Assembly (NCBI RefSeq): GCF_003725695.1
Contig: NZ_RJSE01000007.1
Location: forward strand, 1,584,758-1,648,757
Source of the DNA: Nocardioides marmoriginsengisoli
GTDB lineage: Bacteria; Actinomycetota; Actinomycetes; Propionibacteriales; Nocardioidaceae
Reading direction: 5' to 3'
Length of the DNA stretch: 64,000 nucleotides
Shown here: positions 32,161 through 40,948 of the stretch, piece after piece
Layout of the letters: every line of letters begins with the position of its first letter
How positions within the stretch are numbered: the stretch's first letter is position 1
Position numbers and translations under genes: made by a program
Notes under the pieces: generated by a model
What the model saw: the letters and a program-made list of their open reading frames with translations, nothing else
Told to the model about the DNA's origin: nothing
Databases searched by the model: none

Positions 32161-33870
32161 ATGACGGTGACTGACCCGAGCACGGTGGTCGGCCTCACGG
32201 CCAGCTTCACGCCTCAACCACTGGTCAGGCCGCTGCGCGCTGCCCTGGAATCGGCCCTGGAATCGGTTCTGGGCGACTCGGCAACCGCCGAGGTGCTGGT
32301 CGCCGACTTCAACCAGGTGCACCAGACCCTGCTCGACCCGGCCTCGAGCTTCGAGAAGCCGCTCGACCGGCTGCTGGTGCTCTGGCGGATCGAGGACGTG
32401 TTCTCGGCCGCCGTGACCATCTGGGTGATCGAGTCCGGGGACGCCTCCGCGCTGGTCGCCGACGTCCGGCAGCTGGGCGCGCTGGTCGCCCAGGCCGCGG
32501 CAGCCGGCGTACCGGTCGTCGCCACGATCCCGCCGGTGCCGGAGTTCTCCTGGCTGGACCCGCTGGACACCCGCACCAGCGTGCGGCTGACCGTTCTGCA
32601 CGGCCAGCTGGTGGCCGCGTTCGTCGACGGGATCGGTCAGGCGCCGGTGACCCTGGTCGACCTGGCCGCTCTCCAGCGCCAGCACGGCAGCGCCCGGGCG
32701 CACGACACCCGCAACGACCTGATGTACCACCAGCCCTACACCAGCGAGTTCGCCAAGGTCCTCGGCACGCTCCTCGGCGAGGCGCTCGCCCAGCTGGGCC
32801 GGCCGACGCCGAAGGTGCTGGCCGTGGACGCCGACAACACCCTGTGGGGCGGGATCGTCGGCGAGGACGGCGCCGACGGCATCCTGATCGGCGACAGCTT
32901 CCCGGGCAACGGCTTCCGCGCCCTGCAGCAGGGACTGGCCTACCAGGCCGCCAACGGAGCCCTGCTCGCGATGGTGAGCAAGAACAACGAGCAGGACGTC
33001 GAGGAGGTCTTCGACAACCGCTCCGGGGACATGGTCCTCGGCCGGTCCAGCTTCGCCGCCAAGCGGGTCGACTGGAACAGCAAGGCCGACAACATCGCCG
33101 CCATCGCCGCCGAGCTGAACCTGGGCATCGACAGCTTCGTCTTCATCGACGACAACGACGTCGAGCTGGACGAGGTCCGGCAGCGGCTGTCCGGTGTCGA
33201 GGTCGTCAAGGTCACCGACGAGGCTTCCGAGATCGCCGAGCTGACGGCCGGCTTCAAGGCCTTCCGGTTCGCCCGGGTCTCCCAGGAGGACCGCGAGCGG
33301 ACCGCGATGATGCAGATCGAGGCGGACCGCAAGTCCGCCGCCTCCGGTGCGCTCTCGCACGAGGACTTCCTGCGGTCCCTCGAGCTGACCGTCCGGGTCT
33401 TCGAGCCGACCGAGGCGCACGTCGGACGGGTCGCGCAGCTGATCAACAAGACCAACCAGTTCAACCTGACCACCATCCGGCGCGACGAGGCCGAGGTGGC
33501 CGCCCTGGTCGCCGACGGCACCCACCGGGTCTACGCCGCCGAGGTGTCGGACCGGTTCGGCGGCTACGGGCTGGTCGCGGTCGCGATCGTGGAGACCGGC
33601 GCGGAGCGCTGGGACGTGGACACCTTCCTGATGAGCTGCCGGGTACTGCGCCGCGGTGTCGAGGACGCGATCCTGGCGTGCATCGCCGAGGACGCTGCGG
33701 CTGTCGGAGCCACCGCGCTGCGCGGACGCTACGTCCCGTCGGCCAAGAACGTCCAGGTCGCCGACTTCTACACCGAGCGCGGTTTCAGCAGCTCCGGAGA
33801 GGGTCAGTACGACGCCGTGCTGCCGATCGCCCCGGCGGCGGACCACGTGACGGTGCTCCGCGATGCTTGA
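32161..33870 (+). CDS. FkbH-like HAD-IIIC family protein
   Basis: A 569-residue FkbH-type enzyme. Residues ~1-210 form an N-terminal domain, 218-360 the HAD-like domain with VLAVDADNTLWGG (D223 and D225), and ~420-560 a GNAT-like C-terminal domain. FkbH proteins take 1,3-bisphosphoglycerate, remove phosphate and load the glyceryl group on a carrier protein as a thioester. The adjacent carrier gene fits that chemistry. ATG 32161 follows the carrier stop by eight bases; its own stop overlaps the MBOAT start. Confidence 0.85.
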   Translation: MTVTDPSTVVGLTASFTPQPLVRPLRAALESALESVLGDSATAEVLVADFNQVHQTLLDPASSFEKPLDRLLVLWRIEDVFSAAVTIWVIESGDASALVADVRQLGALVAQAAAAGVPVVATIPPVPEFSWLDPLDTRTSVRLTVLHGQLVAAFVDGIGQAPVTLVDLAALQRQHGSARAHDTRNDLMYHQPYTSEFAKVLGTLLGEALAQLGRPTPKVLAVDADNTLWGGIVGEDGADGILIGDSFPGNGFRALQQGLAYQAANGALLAMVSKNNEQDVEEVFDNRSGDMVLGRSSFAAKRVDWNSKADNIAAIAAELNLGIDSFVFIDDNDVELDEVRQRLSGVEVVKVTDEASEIAELTAGFKAFRFARVSQEDRERTAMMQIEADRKSAASGALSHEDFLRSLELTVRVFEPTEAHVGRVAQLINKTNQFNLTTIRRDEAEVAALVADGTHRVYAAEVSDRFGGYGLVAVAIVETGAERWDVDTFLMSCRVLRRGVEDAILACIAEDAAAVGATALRGRYVPSAKNVQVADFYTERGFSSSGEGQYDAVLPIAPAADHVTVLRDA

Positions 33871-35080
33871 CAGCGATCCGTTCCTGTACTTCTCCGACCT
33901 GCTCGTCCTGATGGTCGTCGTCGTACCGCTCTACTACGTCGCGCCCTGGGCCTGGTTCCGCCAGCTCCTGCTCGGCCTGACCGGCGTCTACCTGACCTTC
34001 CTGATCGCGCCGCGGCTGCTCGCGTTCTACGTGCTCTTCTGGCTGCTGGTCTACGTCTTGCAGCACGCCGCCCGGCTGTTCCGGGACCGCCGGTTCAGCT
34101 GGCTGTGGACGACCCTGCTGATCGGGCTCGCCCTGGCGCCGATGCTGACCTGGAAGCTGTTCGCGGACTGGTCGGTACCCGAGTTCAACATCCAGTTCAA
34201 CGCGCTGGTCGACTGGCTCAACCCGTGGGTCGGCTCGATCGACCGGGTGCGCAGCCTGATCCTGCCGATCGGCCTGAGCTTCGCGACCTTCCGCGCGGTC
34301 GACCAGCTGATCAAGGTGCGCCTGGAGATCGTCGAGCCGCTCTCGCCGCTGCGGCAGTTCTCGTTCGCGTTCTTCCCGTCCGTGCTGGTGATCGGCCCGG
34401 TGATCGAGTACACCGAGATCGAGTCCGGGCTGGCGACGAAGCCGCGCTGGGATCCGCAGGACACCCTGGCCGGGATCCTCACCGTCGCCCTGGGCGCGAT
34501 CAAGGTGTTCGGCATCGCCTACGTCCTCCGGGGCAGCCAGGGCGTCTTCGGGACGAGCACCAGCGACGGGTCCCCGCTGGAGTACTGGCTCGAGCTGGCG
34601 ATGTACGCCTGGTACTTCTACTTCAACTTCTCCGGGTTCTCCGACATGGCGATCGGCAGCGCCCGGATCCTCGGCTACCGGCTGGCACCGAACTTCAACA
34701 ACCCGTACCTGAAGACGAACCCGCAGGACTTCTGGAACAGCTGGCACATGAGCCTGACCCGGTTCGCCCAGCGCAACGTGTTCGTGCCGATGGGCGGCAT
34801 GCGGGCGCGCACCCAGTACCTCGCCATCGTCGCGACGATGATGGTGATCGCGCTCTGGCACGACGTCAGCTTCTCGCTGCTGATCTTCGGTGCGTACCAC
34901 TCGGCGGGTCTGATCGGGCACCGCTGGTGGATCGCCCGGCACCCGGTCCCCGCGGACCGCCCGCTGGTACGCCGGGTGGGCGCGAACGTGCTGTTCTTCG
35001 CGTTCTACCTGCTCAGCCTGCCGCTGCTCAGCCTCGAGCTGTCCTCGCTCCTCGACTTCTACGGGAGGCTGCTGTGGTGA
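33863..35080 (+). CDS. MBOAT-family O-acyltransferase (DltB/AlgI type)
   Basis: A 405-residue polytopic membrane acyltransferase. The MBOAT signature is visible: FNFSGFSDMAIG, then NPYLKTNPQDFWNSWHMSLTRFAQRNVF, and the active-site histidine H333 in IALWHDVSFSLLIFGAYHS. Proteins of this group pass an acyl group across the membrane from a carrier protein (DltB) or onto polysaccharide (AlgI). The start overlaps the FkbH stop by eight bases and its stop overlaps the next start (GTGA). Confidence 0.9.
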   Translation: MLDSDPFLYFSDLLVLMVVVVPLYYVAPWAWFRQLLLGLTGVYLTFLIAPRLLAFYVLFWLLVYVLQHAARLFRDRRFSWLWTTLLIGLALAPMLTWKLFADWSVPEFNIQFNALVDWLNPWVGSIDRVRSLILPIGLSFATFRAVDQLIKVRLEIVEPLSPLRQFSFAFFPSVLVIGPVIEYTEIESGLATKPRWDPQDTLAGILTVALGAIKVFGIAYVLRGSQGVFGTSTSDGSPLEYWLELAMYAWYFYFNFSGFSDMAIGSARILGYRLAPNFNNPYLKTNPQDFWNSWHMSLTRFAQRNVFVPMGGMRARTQYLAIVATMMVIALWHDVSFSLLIFGAYHSAGLIGHRWWIARHPVPADRPLVRRVGANVLFFAFYLLSLPLLSLELSSLLDFYGRLLW

Positions 35081-36276
35081 TCGTCGACCGGTTGCTCGCC
35101 TGGCTCCGGACGGGGCCCGGCTACGTCCCGACGCGCTGGTCGCTGCTCCGGATCGCGATCGTCACCGTGGTCGCGCTGGTGGTGGCCGGGATGGTGCTCC
35201 CGGGGAAGATCAGCACCATCGACGACGGCAAGTACAACGGCCTGGCGACCAAGACCACCCGCAACATCGCGCTCCCGTTCGGGGACACCCGCGGGTTCCG
35301 TCCGACGGATCGACCGAACTCGTTCCGGGTCGCCTGGGTGGGCGGGTCCGAGCTGCTCGGCAAGGGCCTGGGGAAGCGCGCGTTCATCCCGGGGGTCGCC
35401 GCCAAGGAGATCGGCCGGGTCGGGGGCAAGCCGATCTCGACCGACATCTACTACATGGACGCGATCCGGCTCACCGACGAGCTCAGCGCCCTGACCAGCG
35501 CGGTCGCGTCCAAGCCCGACCTGGTGGTCGTCAGCCTCAACCCGGTGTGGGTGATGAACGACCTGGCCGTGCAGCAGTGGGGCTACCTGGACGGCAACCT
35601 GGCGCTGCACAGCGTCGACAAGCCGGCGCTGTGGCCGGTCGTCGCCTCCCTGGTGAGCCCCGGCGACGCCGGGTGGAAGGTGCTCTCCGGCATCAGCGGT
35701 GTCGTCAACGACCGCTATGACTGGGGCGTCGACCTGACCGAGAAGACCGCCGGGTGGTCCTTCCTGCACGAGATCAAGGACGCGAAGCCGCCGGAGCTCT
35801 CGAAGCTGGCCCAGCTCGGGCTGCGCCGCCCGGTGGACTTCTTCTTCGGGGAGTCCCAGGAGGTCGAGGACGCCGCCGGTGACGTCACCGCTGCCCAGTT
35901 CGCGATCCTGGCCCGCGAGGTGGCTTCCCGGTCGTCCTTCAACCGCACCGTGCTGCGGGCGATGATGGACGTCGTCGACCGCGCCGGCGTGGACGCGTAC
36001 TTCTACATGCCGCCGATCAACGCCGAGTTCTACCAGCACCCGGAGGCGAAGCGGTACGTCGACCAAGTCCGGGCGATGCTGGCCGAGGCGTCCGAGGGCC
36101 GGACCAACGCGCACCTCTTCCTCGACCCGCAAGGTCTCCAGGACCGGGTCCCGGAGACCGAGTACGAGGACATCGTGCACGTGCTCGACCCGAAGCCGGA
36201 GGCGGGCGTGCTCGCCGACGACCTCTGCAAGCTGCTCAAGTCCTGGAACCGGGACCCGACCTGCGAAGGGCGCTGA
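35077..36276 (+). CDS. Membrane-anchored SGNH-like protein, DltD/AlgJ-like
   Basis: A 399-residue protein with one N-terminal membrane helix (~23-42, IAIVTVVALVVAGMVL) and a large extracytoplasmic domain. A candidate SGNH serine is S91 in VAWVGGSELLGKG, followed by KPDLVVVSLNPVW and the late YMPPINAEF and DIVHVLDP. This layout resembles DltD or AlgJ, partners of MBOAT acyltransferases. The match to the family is by pattern only. The GTG at 35077 is preferred over 35074 because GGGAGG is eight bases upstream and gives a GTGA overlap. Confidence 0.72.
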   Translation: MIVDRLLAWLRTGPGYVPTRWSLLRIAIVTVVALVVAGMVLPGKISTIDDGKYNGLATKTTRNIALPFGDTRGFRPTDRPNSFRVAWVGGSELLGKGLGKRAFIPGVAAKEIGRVGGKPISTDIYYMDAIRLTDELSALTSAVASKPDLVVVSLNPVWVMNDLAVQQWGYLDGNLALHSVDKPALWPVVASLVSPGDAGWKVLSGISGVVNDRYDWGVDLTEKTAGWSFLHEIKDAKPPELSKLAQLGLRRPVDFFFGESQEVEDAAGDVTAAQFAILAREVASRSSFNRTVLRAMMDVVDRAGVDAYFYMPPINAEFYQHPEAKRYVDQVRAMLAEASEGRTNAHLFLDPQGLQDRVPETEYEDIVHVLDPKPEAGVLADDLCKLLKSWNRDPTCEGR

Positions 36277-36278
36277 GG

Positions 36279-36431
36279 ATGGAACCCGAGAAGACGCCGA
36301 CGGAGCGCCGTACCGGCCTGCCGTCGCGGTTGCTGATCGAGCTGGTCATCGGGCTCGGGCTCGCCGGCGCGGTGGTCCTGGTGGCGTGGGCCTCCAGCAC
36401 CGCGATCCGCTTCGTGTACGGCGGCTACTGA
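36279..36431 (+). CDS. Single-helix membrane microprotein, DltX-like
   Basis: A 50-residue gene two bases after the SGNH-like stop. A charged N-terminus (MEPEKTPTERR) is followed by one membrane helix (~18-38) and a short outer tail ending AIRFVYGGY. The last six residues, FVYGGY, match the F-x-Y-x-x-F/Y pattern at the end of DltX microproteins, where the tyrosine is reported to carry the acyl group. The reading frame is unambiguous; the role is inferred from size, topology, position and this tail. The next gene starts one base after its stop. Confidence 0.75.
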   Translation: MEPEKTPTERRTGLPSRLLIELVIGLGLAGAVVLVAWASSTAIRFVYGGY

Positions 36432-36432
36432 G

Positions 36433-36861
36433 ATGCCGGCGATCGGCGGGGACCAGGAGCTCGGCCCGGGGCTGCACCACGTCGGCTACGTGGTGCCGCG
36501 GATGGCGGCCGGGATCCGGCGCTTCGAGGAGGCCGGCGGCGAGGTCGTGATCGGGCCGACCGACGACCCGGGGCTCGGGGTCAGCTGCGTGCTGATCCGG
36601 CTCCCCGAGGGTGTCGACATCGAGCTGGTCGCCCCGCTGCCGGACAGCGAGTCGCCGATCACCGCGCGGCTCCAGCGCGGCGGCGGCCTGGATCACCTGT
36701 GCTTCTGGGTCGACGACCTCGACGCCTCGCTGGCCCGCGAGCTGGAGAACGACGCGATGCTGCTGGTGCCGCCGACGCACGCGCTCACCTTCGACACCAC
36801 GATCGCCTTCGTGCAGCGCCGCGGCGGCCTGGTCGTCGAGCTGATGAGCACGAAGCGCTGA
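36433..36861 (+). CDS. VOC-family (glyoxalase-like) protein
   Basis: A 142-residue vicinal-oxygen-chelate protein. LHHVGYVVPRMAAGIRRFEE opens the first half, VDIELVAPL closes it, and LDHLCFWVDDLDASL and LVVELMS mark the second half, with metal-binding His and Glu positions kept. It resembles a methylmalonyl-CoA epimerase-like protein, but the substrate is unknown. It begins one base after the microprotein stop and is therefore part of the FkbH-MBOAT operon. Confidence 0.78.
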   Translation: MPAIGGDQELGPGLHHVGYVVPRMAAGIRRFEEAGGEVVIGPTDDPGLGVSCVLIRLPEGVDIELVAPLPDSESPITARLQRGGGLDHLCFWVDDLDASLARELENDAMLLVPPTHALTFDTTIAFVQRRGGLVVELMSTKR

Positions 36862-36864
36862 GCG

Positions 36865-37773
36865 TCAGGCCTTGGCCAGCACGTAGGCGACGTTGATCGG
36901 CAGGTTCTGCTCGCGGGACTCCTCGAGGGTCTTCCCCTCGTAGGGCAGCCGGAGCGGCTCCACGATCCGCAGCCCGCTGCCGGTGATCATCTCCTCCAGC
37001 TCGTCGGTGGTCCGCCACAGGAAGATGTGGTCGACCGCCGGCGCGTTGATGCAGGTGGTGATGAAGATGTACGCGTCGTCCTTGGCCAGCTCGGCGATCC
37101 GGCGCAGGAAGACCTCGGGCTGCTCGACGTGCTCGAGAACCTCGCCCATGACGACGGCGTCGAACGAGCCGGCCTCCAGGTCGGCGGCCTCCAGGAAGTC
37201 GCGCAGCTCGACCCGGGCCGGCGCGCCCGGGTGGAAGTGCTCGACGATCGTCCGGGTCTGCTCCACGCTCGCGGCGGAGAGGTCGACGCCGAGGTAGTCG
37301 TCGAAGCTTCCGGTCTCGATCGCGTCGAGCAGCAGGAAGCCGTGCCCCGGGCCGACCTCCAGGTAGCGACCGCCGCGGTCGCGGGGGATCGTGCGGTGCA
37401 GGAGCCGGGCCATCTCGACGTGGTTGGGCCAGAGGAAGTTCGTGATCGCCAGCCCGTACATGTAGCGGTCCATGTACTCGCGGTCGTGGTAGACCGCGTC
37501 GGCGACCTCGGCGAAGGTCGAGTGCCGGTAGGTGCCGTGGTCGCGGAAGTAGATCTGCTCCTCGAGGGTGTCGCCGAGGATGGTCAGGTAGCTCTCCGCG
37601 AGGTAGTCGAGGGTCAGGCCCTTGCCCATGCAGAACGAGAGGTAGCCGGAGAGGCGGGTCACCTCCTCGGGGGTGGCGCCGCTGATCGCCTGGTCGAGGA
37701 AGCTGCGATGGACGGGATACTGGTCGGCGATGTTCTCGAGGAGGCTGTCGACGACGGCTGTGGTCTCAGTCAT
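36865..37773 (-). CDS. Class I SAM-dependent methyltransferase
   Basis: A 302-residue methyltransferase. An N-terminal helical part (~1-125) precedes the Rossmann core. The SAM motif is YLEVGPGHGFLLLDAI (~138-153), with acidic residue D of GVDLSA after the next strand and VMGEVLEHVEQPE as motif post-II. The target is unknown. It is convergent with the VOC gene (three bases apart) and has its own promoter, so it is not in the FkbH operon, although it may serve the same product. Confidence 0.85.
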   Translation of the reverse strand: MTETTAVVDSLLENIADQYPVHRSFLDQAISGATPEEVTRLSGYLSFCMGKGLTLDYLAESYLTILGDTLEEQIYFRDHGTYRHSTFAEVADAVYHDREYMDRYMYGLAITNFLWPNHVEMARLLHRTIPRDRGGRYLEVGPGHGFLLLDAIETGSFDDYLGVDLSAASVEQTRTIVEHFHPGAPARVELRDFLEAADLEAGSFDAVVMGEVLEHVEQPEVFLRRIAELAKDDAYIFITTCINAPAVDHIFLWRTTDELEEMITGSGLRIVEPLRLPYEGKTLEESREQNLPINVAYVLAKA

Positions 37774-37845
37774 AGCGTGTGCAGGCTACCGCGACGGCCG
37801 TGACAGGCAACCCCGACATGCGGCGGCCCGCCGGCGTGCGGGCGT

Positions 37846-37901
37846 GTGACCGGTACGACATCGATCGGGGGCGAGACCCCCTCCCGAGATCGGTGACCGG
37901 T
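37846..37901. promoter_or_regulatory. Divergent regulatory region before the thiolase gene
   Basis: The 185-base region between the methyltransferase and thiolase holds two direct copies of GTGACCGGT (37846-37854 and 37893-37901) and, between them, a GGGGG-CGAGA-CCCCC hairpin (37867-37881). The GTGACCGGT copies may bind a fatty-acid or acyl-CoA regulator. TAGTGT just after the second copy could be a -10 for the thiolase operon. Confidence 0.4.
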
Positions 37902-37958
37902 GGGTAGTGTCGGGGAGTTCCCTTTCTTGCTCGTCAGAGCGTTCCTTCAGGAGGACCC

Positions 37959-39149
37959 ATGTCCGTCAATGTCATCGTCGCCGGCGCCCGTACGCCGATC
38001 GGCCGCCTGCTCGGCGGCCTGAAGAGCCTCTCGGCTGCTGACCTCGGTGGCGTCGCCATCGCGGGCGCCCTGGAGAAGGCCGGCGTCGCCGCCGACAAGG
38101 TCGACTACCTGATCATGGGCCAGGTCATCCTGGCCGGCGCCGGCCAGAACCCGGCCCGCGCGGCCGGTCTCGCCGGCGGCCTGCCCGCGAACATCCCGTC
38201 GATCACGATCAACAAGGTCTGCCTGTCGGGCCTGAACGCGATCGCGATGGCCGACCAGATGATCCGCGCCGGTGAGCACGAGATCATCGTGGCCGGCGGC
38301 ATGGAGTCGATGACGAACGCCCCGCACCTGCTGCCGAAGTCCCGTGAGGGCTTCAAGTTCGGCGACACCAGCCTGGTGGACTCGATGGCGTACGACGCCC
38401 TCTACGACCAGGCCACCAAGCAGGCGATGGGCGGCCTCACCGAGCAGATCAACGCCGAGGGCGTGAAGCTGACCCGCGAGGAGCAGGACGCGTTCGCGGC
38501 CGCCTCGCACCAGAAGGCCGCCGAGGCCTGGAAGAACGGCGTCTTCGACGAGGAGGTCGTCCCGGTGACGATCCCGCAGCGTCGCGGCGACGCGATCGTG
38601 GTCTCCGCCGACGAGGGCGTCCGCGGCGACACCACCGCCGAGTCCCTGGGCAAGCTGCCGGCGGCGTTCGCCAAGGAGGGCACCATCACCGCCGGTTCGG
38701 CCTCGCAGATCTCGGACGGCGCCTGCGCCGTCGTCGTGATGAGCAAGGCCAAGGCCGAGGAGCTGGGCCTGGAGTGGCTGGCCGAGATCGGTTCGCACGG
38801 CATGGTCGCCGGCCCGGACTCCAGCCTGCAGCTGCAGCCGGCCAACGCCACCAAGCTCGCCTGCGACAAGGAGGGCATCGCCCCGACCGACCTCGACCTG
38901 ATCGAGTTCAACGAGGCGTTCGCCGCGGTCGGCATCGAGTCCACCCGCGCGCTCGGCCTGGACGAGTCGAAGATCAACGTCAACGGCGGCGCGATCGCCC
39001 TGGGCCACCCGGTCGGCATGTCCGGCGCCCGGGTCGTGCTGCACCTGGCGCTCGAGCTGAAGCGCCGCGGTGGCGGCATCGGCGCGGCGGCCCTGTGCGG
39101 TGGTGGCGGTCAGGGTGACGCCCTGATCGTGCGCGTCCCGAAGGCGTAA
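37959..39149 (+). CDS. Acetyl-CoA C-acetyltransferase (thiolase)
   Basis: A 396-residue biosynthetic-type thiolase. The active-site residues are C88 ([12 protein letters not shown]), H350 ([12 protein letters not shown]) and C380 ([11 protein letters not shown]). It condenses two acetyl-CoA to acetoacetyl-CoA or cleaves it. The RBS AGGAGG lies just before the ATG. The next gene (meaB) starts at the base after its stop, so the two share an operon. With the 3-hydroxyacyl-CoA dehydrogenase and ccrA it covers acetyl-CoA to ethylmalonyl-CoA except the enoyl-CoA hydratase. Confidence 0.93.
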   Translation: MSVNVIVAGARTPIGRLLGGLKSLSAADLGGVAIAGALEKAGVAADKVDYLIMGQVILAGAGQNPARAAGLAGGLPANIPSITINKVCLSGLNAIAMADQMIRAGEHEIIVAGGMESMTNAPHLLPKSREGFKFGDTSLVDSMAYDALYDQATKQAMGGLTEQINAEGVKLTREEQDAFAAASHQKAAEAWKNGVFDEEVVPVTIPQRRGDAIVVSADEGVRGDTTAESLGKLPAAFAKEGTITAGSASQISDGACAVVVMSKAKAEELGLEWLAEIGSHGMVAGPDSSLQLQPANATKLACDKEGIAPTDLDLIEFNEAFAAVGIESTRALGLDESKINVNGGAIALGHPVGMSGARVVLHLALELKRRGGGIGAAALCGGGGQGDALIVRVPKA

Positions 39150-40115
39150 GTGAGCCGCAGAACGACAGCAGACGTCCCCGGACTGGTCGCGAAGGCCAGG
39201 TCCGGGGACGCTCGTTCTGTCGCCCGGCTGATCTCGCTGGTCGAGGACGCCTCGCCGCTGCTGCGCGAGGTGATGGCGCTGCTCGCCCCCCTGGCCGGCG
39301 GCGCCCACGTCGTCGGCATCACCGGCTCGCCCGGGGTCGGCAAGTCCACCTCGACCAACGCCCTGGTCGGTGCGCTGCGGAGGCAGGGCAAGCGGGTCGG
39401 CGTCCTGGCGGTGGATCCGTCCTCCCCGTTCTCCGGCGGCGCGCTGCTCGGTGACCGGATCCGGATGCAGGACCACGCGCTCGACCCGGAGGTGTACATC
39501 CGGTCGATGGCCTCCCGCGGTCACCTCGGCGGACTCTCCTGGGCCGCCCCGCAGGCGCTGCGGGTGCTGGACGCGGCCGGTTGCGACGTGATCCTGGTCG
39601 AGACCGTCGGTGTCGGGCAGAGCGAGGTGGAGATCGCCTCGATGGCCGACACCACCTTGGTGCTGCTCGCGCCCGGGATGGGTGACGGCATCCAGGCGGC
39701 GAAGGCCGGCATCCTGGAGATCGGTGACCTCTACGTGATCAACAAGGCGGACCGCGACGGCGCCGACACCGTACGCCGGGAGCTCCGCGGCATGCTCGCC
39801 CTCGGTGAGCGCCCCGAGGGTTCCTGGAACCAGCCGATCCTCAAGACCGTGGCGATGCGCGACGAGGGCGTCGACGAGGTGGTCGAGGCGATCGACGCGC
39901 ACCTGGCCCACCTGCGGGACTCGGGAGAGCTGGCCCGGCGCCGGGCGCTGCGGGCCCGCGAGGAGATCGAGGCGATCGCGGTGACCTCGCTGCGCGAGCG
40001 CTGGGGCGACGTGCACGCCCGCACCGAGCTGGACGTTCTCGCCGAACAGGTCGTGGCCGGAACCACGGACCCCTACGCTGCTGCGGACGAGCTGCTCGCC
40101 ACCTACGCGGAGTGA
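39150..40115 (+). CDS. meaB: MeaB-family GTPase chaperone of acyl-CoA mutase
   Basis: A 321-residue P-loop GTPase of the MeaB/ArgK group. Walker A is GSPGVGKST (59-67); then AVDPSSPFSGGALLGDRIRM, VETVGVGQSEVEI and the guanine-specificity NKAD. MeaB proteins load and protect B12-dependent acyl-CoA mutases. The start is GTG directly after the thiolase stop. Its likely client in this window is the isobutyryl-CoA mutase large subunit 2.7 kb downstream, or a methylmalonyl-CoA mutase elsewhere. Confidence 0.92.
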   Translation: MSRRTTADVPGLVAKARSGDARSVARLISLVEDASPLLREVMALLAPLAGGAHVVGITGSPGVGKSTSTNALVGALRRQGKRVGVLAVDPSSPFSGGALLGDRIRMQDHALDPEVYIRSMASRGHLGGLSWAAPQALRVLDAAGCDVILVETVGVGQSEVEIASMADTTLVLLAPGMGDGIQAAKAGILEIGDLYVINKADRDGADTVRRELRGMLALGERPEGSWNQPILKTVAMRDEGVDEVVEAIDAHLAHLRDSGELARRRALRAREEIEAIAVTSLRERWGDVHARTELDVLAEQVVAGTTDPYAAADELLATYAE

Positions 40116-40125
40116 AGGAGTCCCG

Positions 40126-40947
40126 ATGAGAGTCGTGGTCACCGGTGCCGGTCCCGACTCGATCGGGCTCGCCACCGCACGGGCGCTGCGCGACCTGGGC
40201 CACGAGGTCCTGGTCAGCACCCGGTCGACGCCGGTGGACGGCTTCGCCTGGCACCCGCTCGACCTGGCCGACCGCGCGTCGGTGGCCGCGTTCGCAGACT
40301 GGGTCGGGTCGGGGCCGCTGGACGCGCTGGTCAACAACGCCGGCATCCACCTCGACCTGCGGGCGACGTGGAAGGAGCCGAAGCTGCTCGACGGCCACGA
40401 GATCCACTGGCGGACCAACTACCTCGGCACGATGCAGCTCACCGAGGCGCTGCTCCCCGCGGTGCTCAGCGCCGGCGCGGTGACCGGTGACGCCCGGATC
40501 GTGCACGTCGTCTCCTACCTGCACACCCGCGGACGCAACGAGTTCCTCTTCGACGGCGTCGCGCCGTACAGCTCCTGGAAGGCGTACGGGACCACCAAGC
40601 TCGCGCTGATGCACGATGCCGCCCGACTCAGCGGCGAGTACGCCGACCGCGGCCTGCGGGCGGTCTCGGTGCACCCCGGCAAGGTGCTGACCAAGATCGC
40701 CGACGGCGGCCTGGCGAACACGCCGGTGCTGGCGAAGCTGCGGTCCTTCGCGCGGCCGGTGGAGAAGCTGCTGCTGCTCACGCCGGAGCAGGGCGCCGAG
40801 ACGACCGTGCACACCTTGACCACCGCGGACCTGGTCCCCGGCGGCTACTACGCCAAGAGCGCGCTCGCCGAGCCGTCGGCGGACGCGCGGGACGCCTCGG
40901 TCCGCGACCGTCTGCGCGCCGAGACCACCGCCTGGCTGGAGGGCTGA
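40126..40947 (+). CDS. Short-chain dehydrogenase/reductase
   Basis: A 273-residue SDR resembling retinol dehydrogenase-type enzymes. The cofactor motif is TGAGPDSIGLA (6-16), NNAG lies in LDALVNNAGIH, and the catalytic pair is Y154/K158 in YGTTK. The substrate is unknown. The RBS AAGGAG precedes the ATG, ten bases after meaB, so it is part of the thiolase-meaB operon. It is followed one base later by a VOC gene. Confidence 0.87.
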   Translation: MRVVVTGAGPDSIGLATARALRDLGHEVLVSTRSTPVDGFAWHPLDLADRASVAAFADWVGSGPLDALVNNAGIHLDLRATWKEPKLLDGHEIHWRTNYLGTMQLTEALLPAVLSAGAVTGDARIVHVVSYLHTRGRNEFLFDGVAPYSSWKAYGTTKLALMHDAARLSGEYADRGLRAVSVHPGKVLTKIADGGLANTPVLAKLRSFARPVEKLLLLTPEQGAETTVHTLTTADLVPGGYYAKSALAEPSADARDASVRDRLRAETTAWLEG

Positions 40948-40948
40948 G

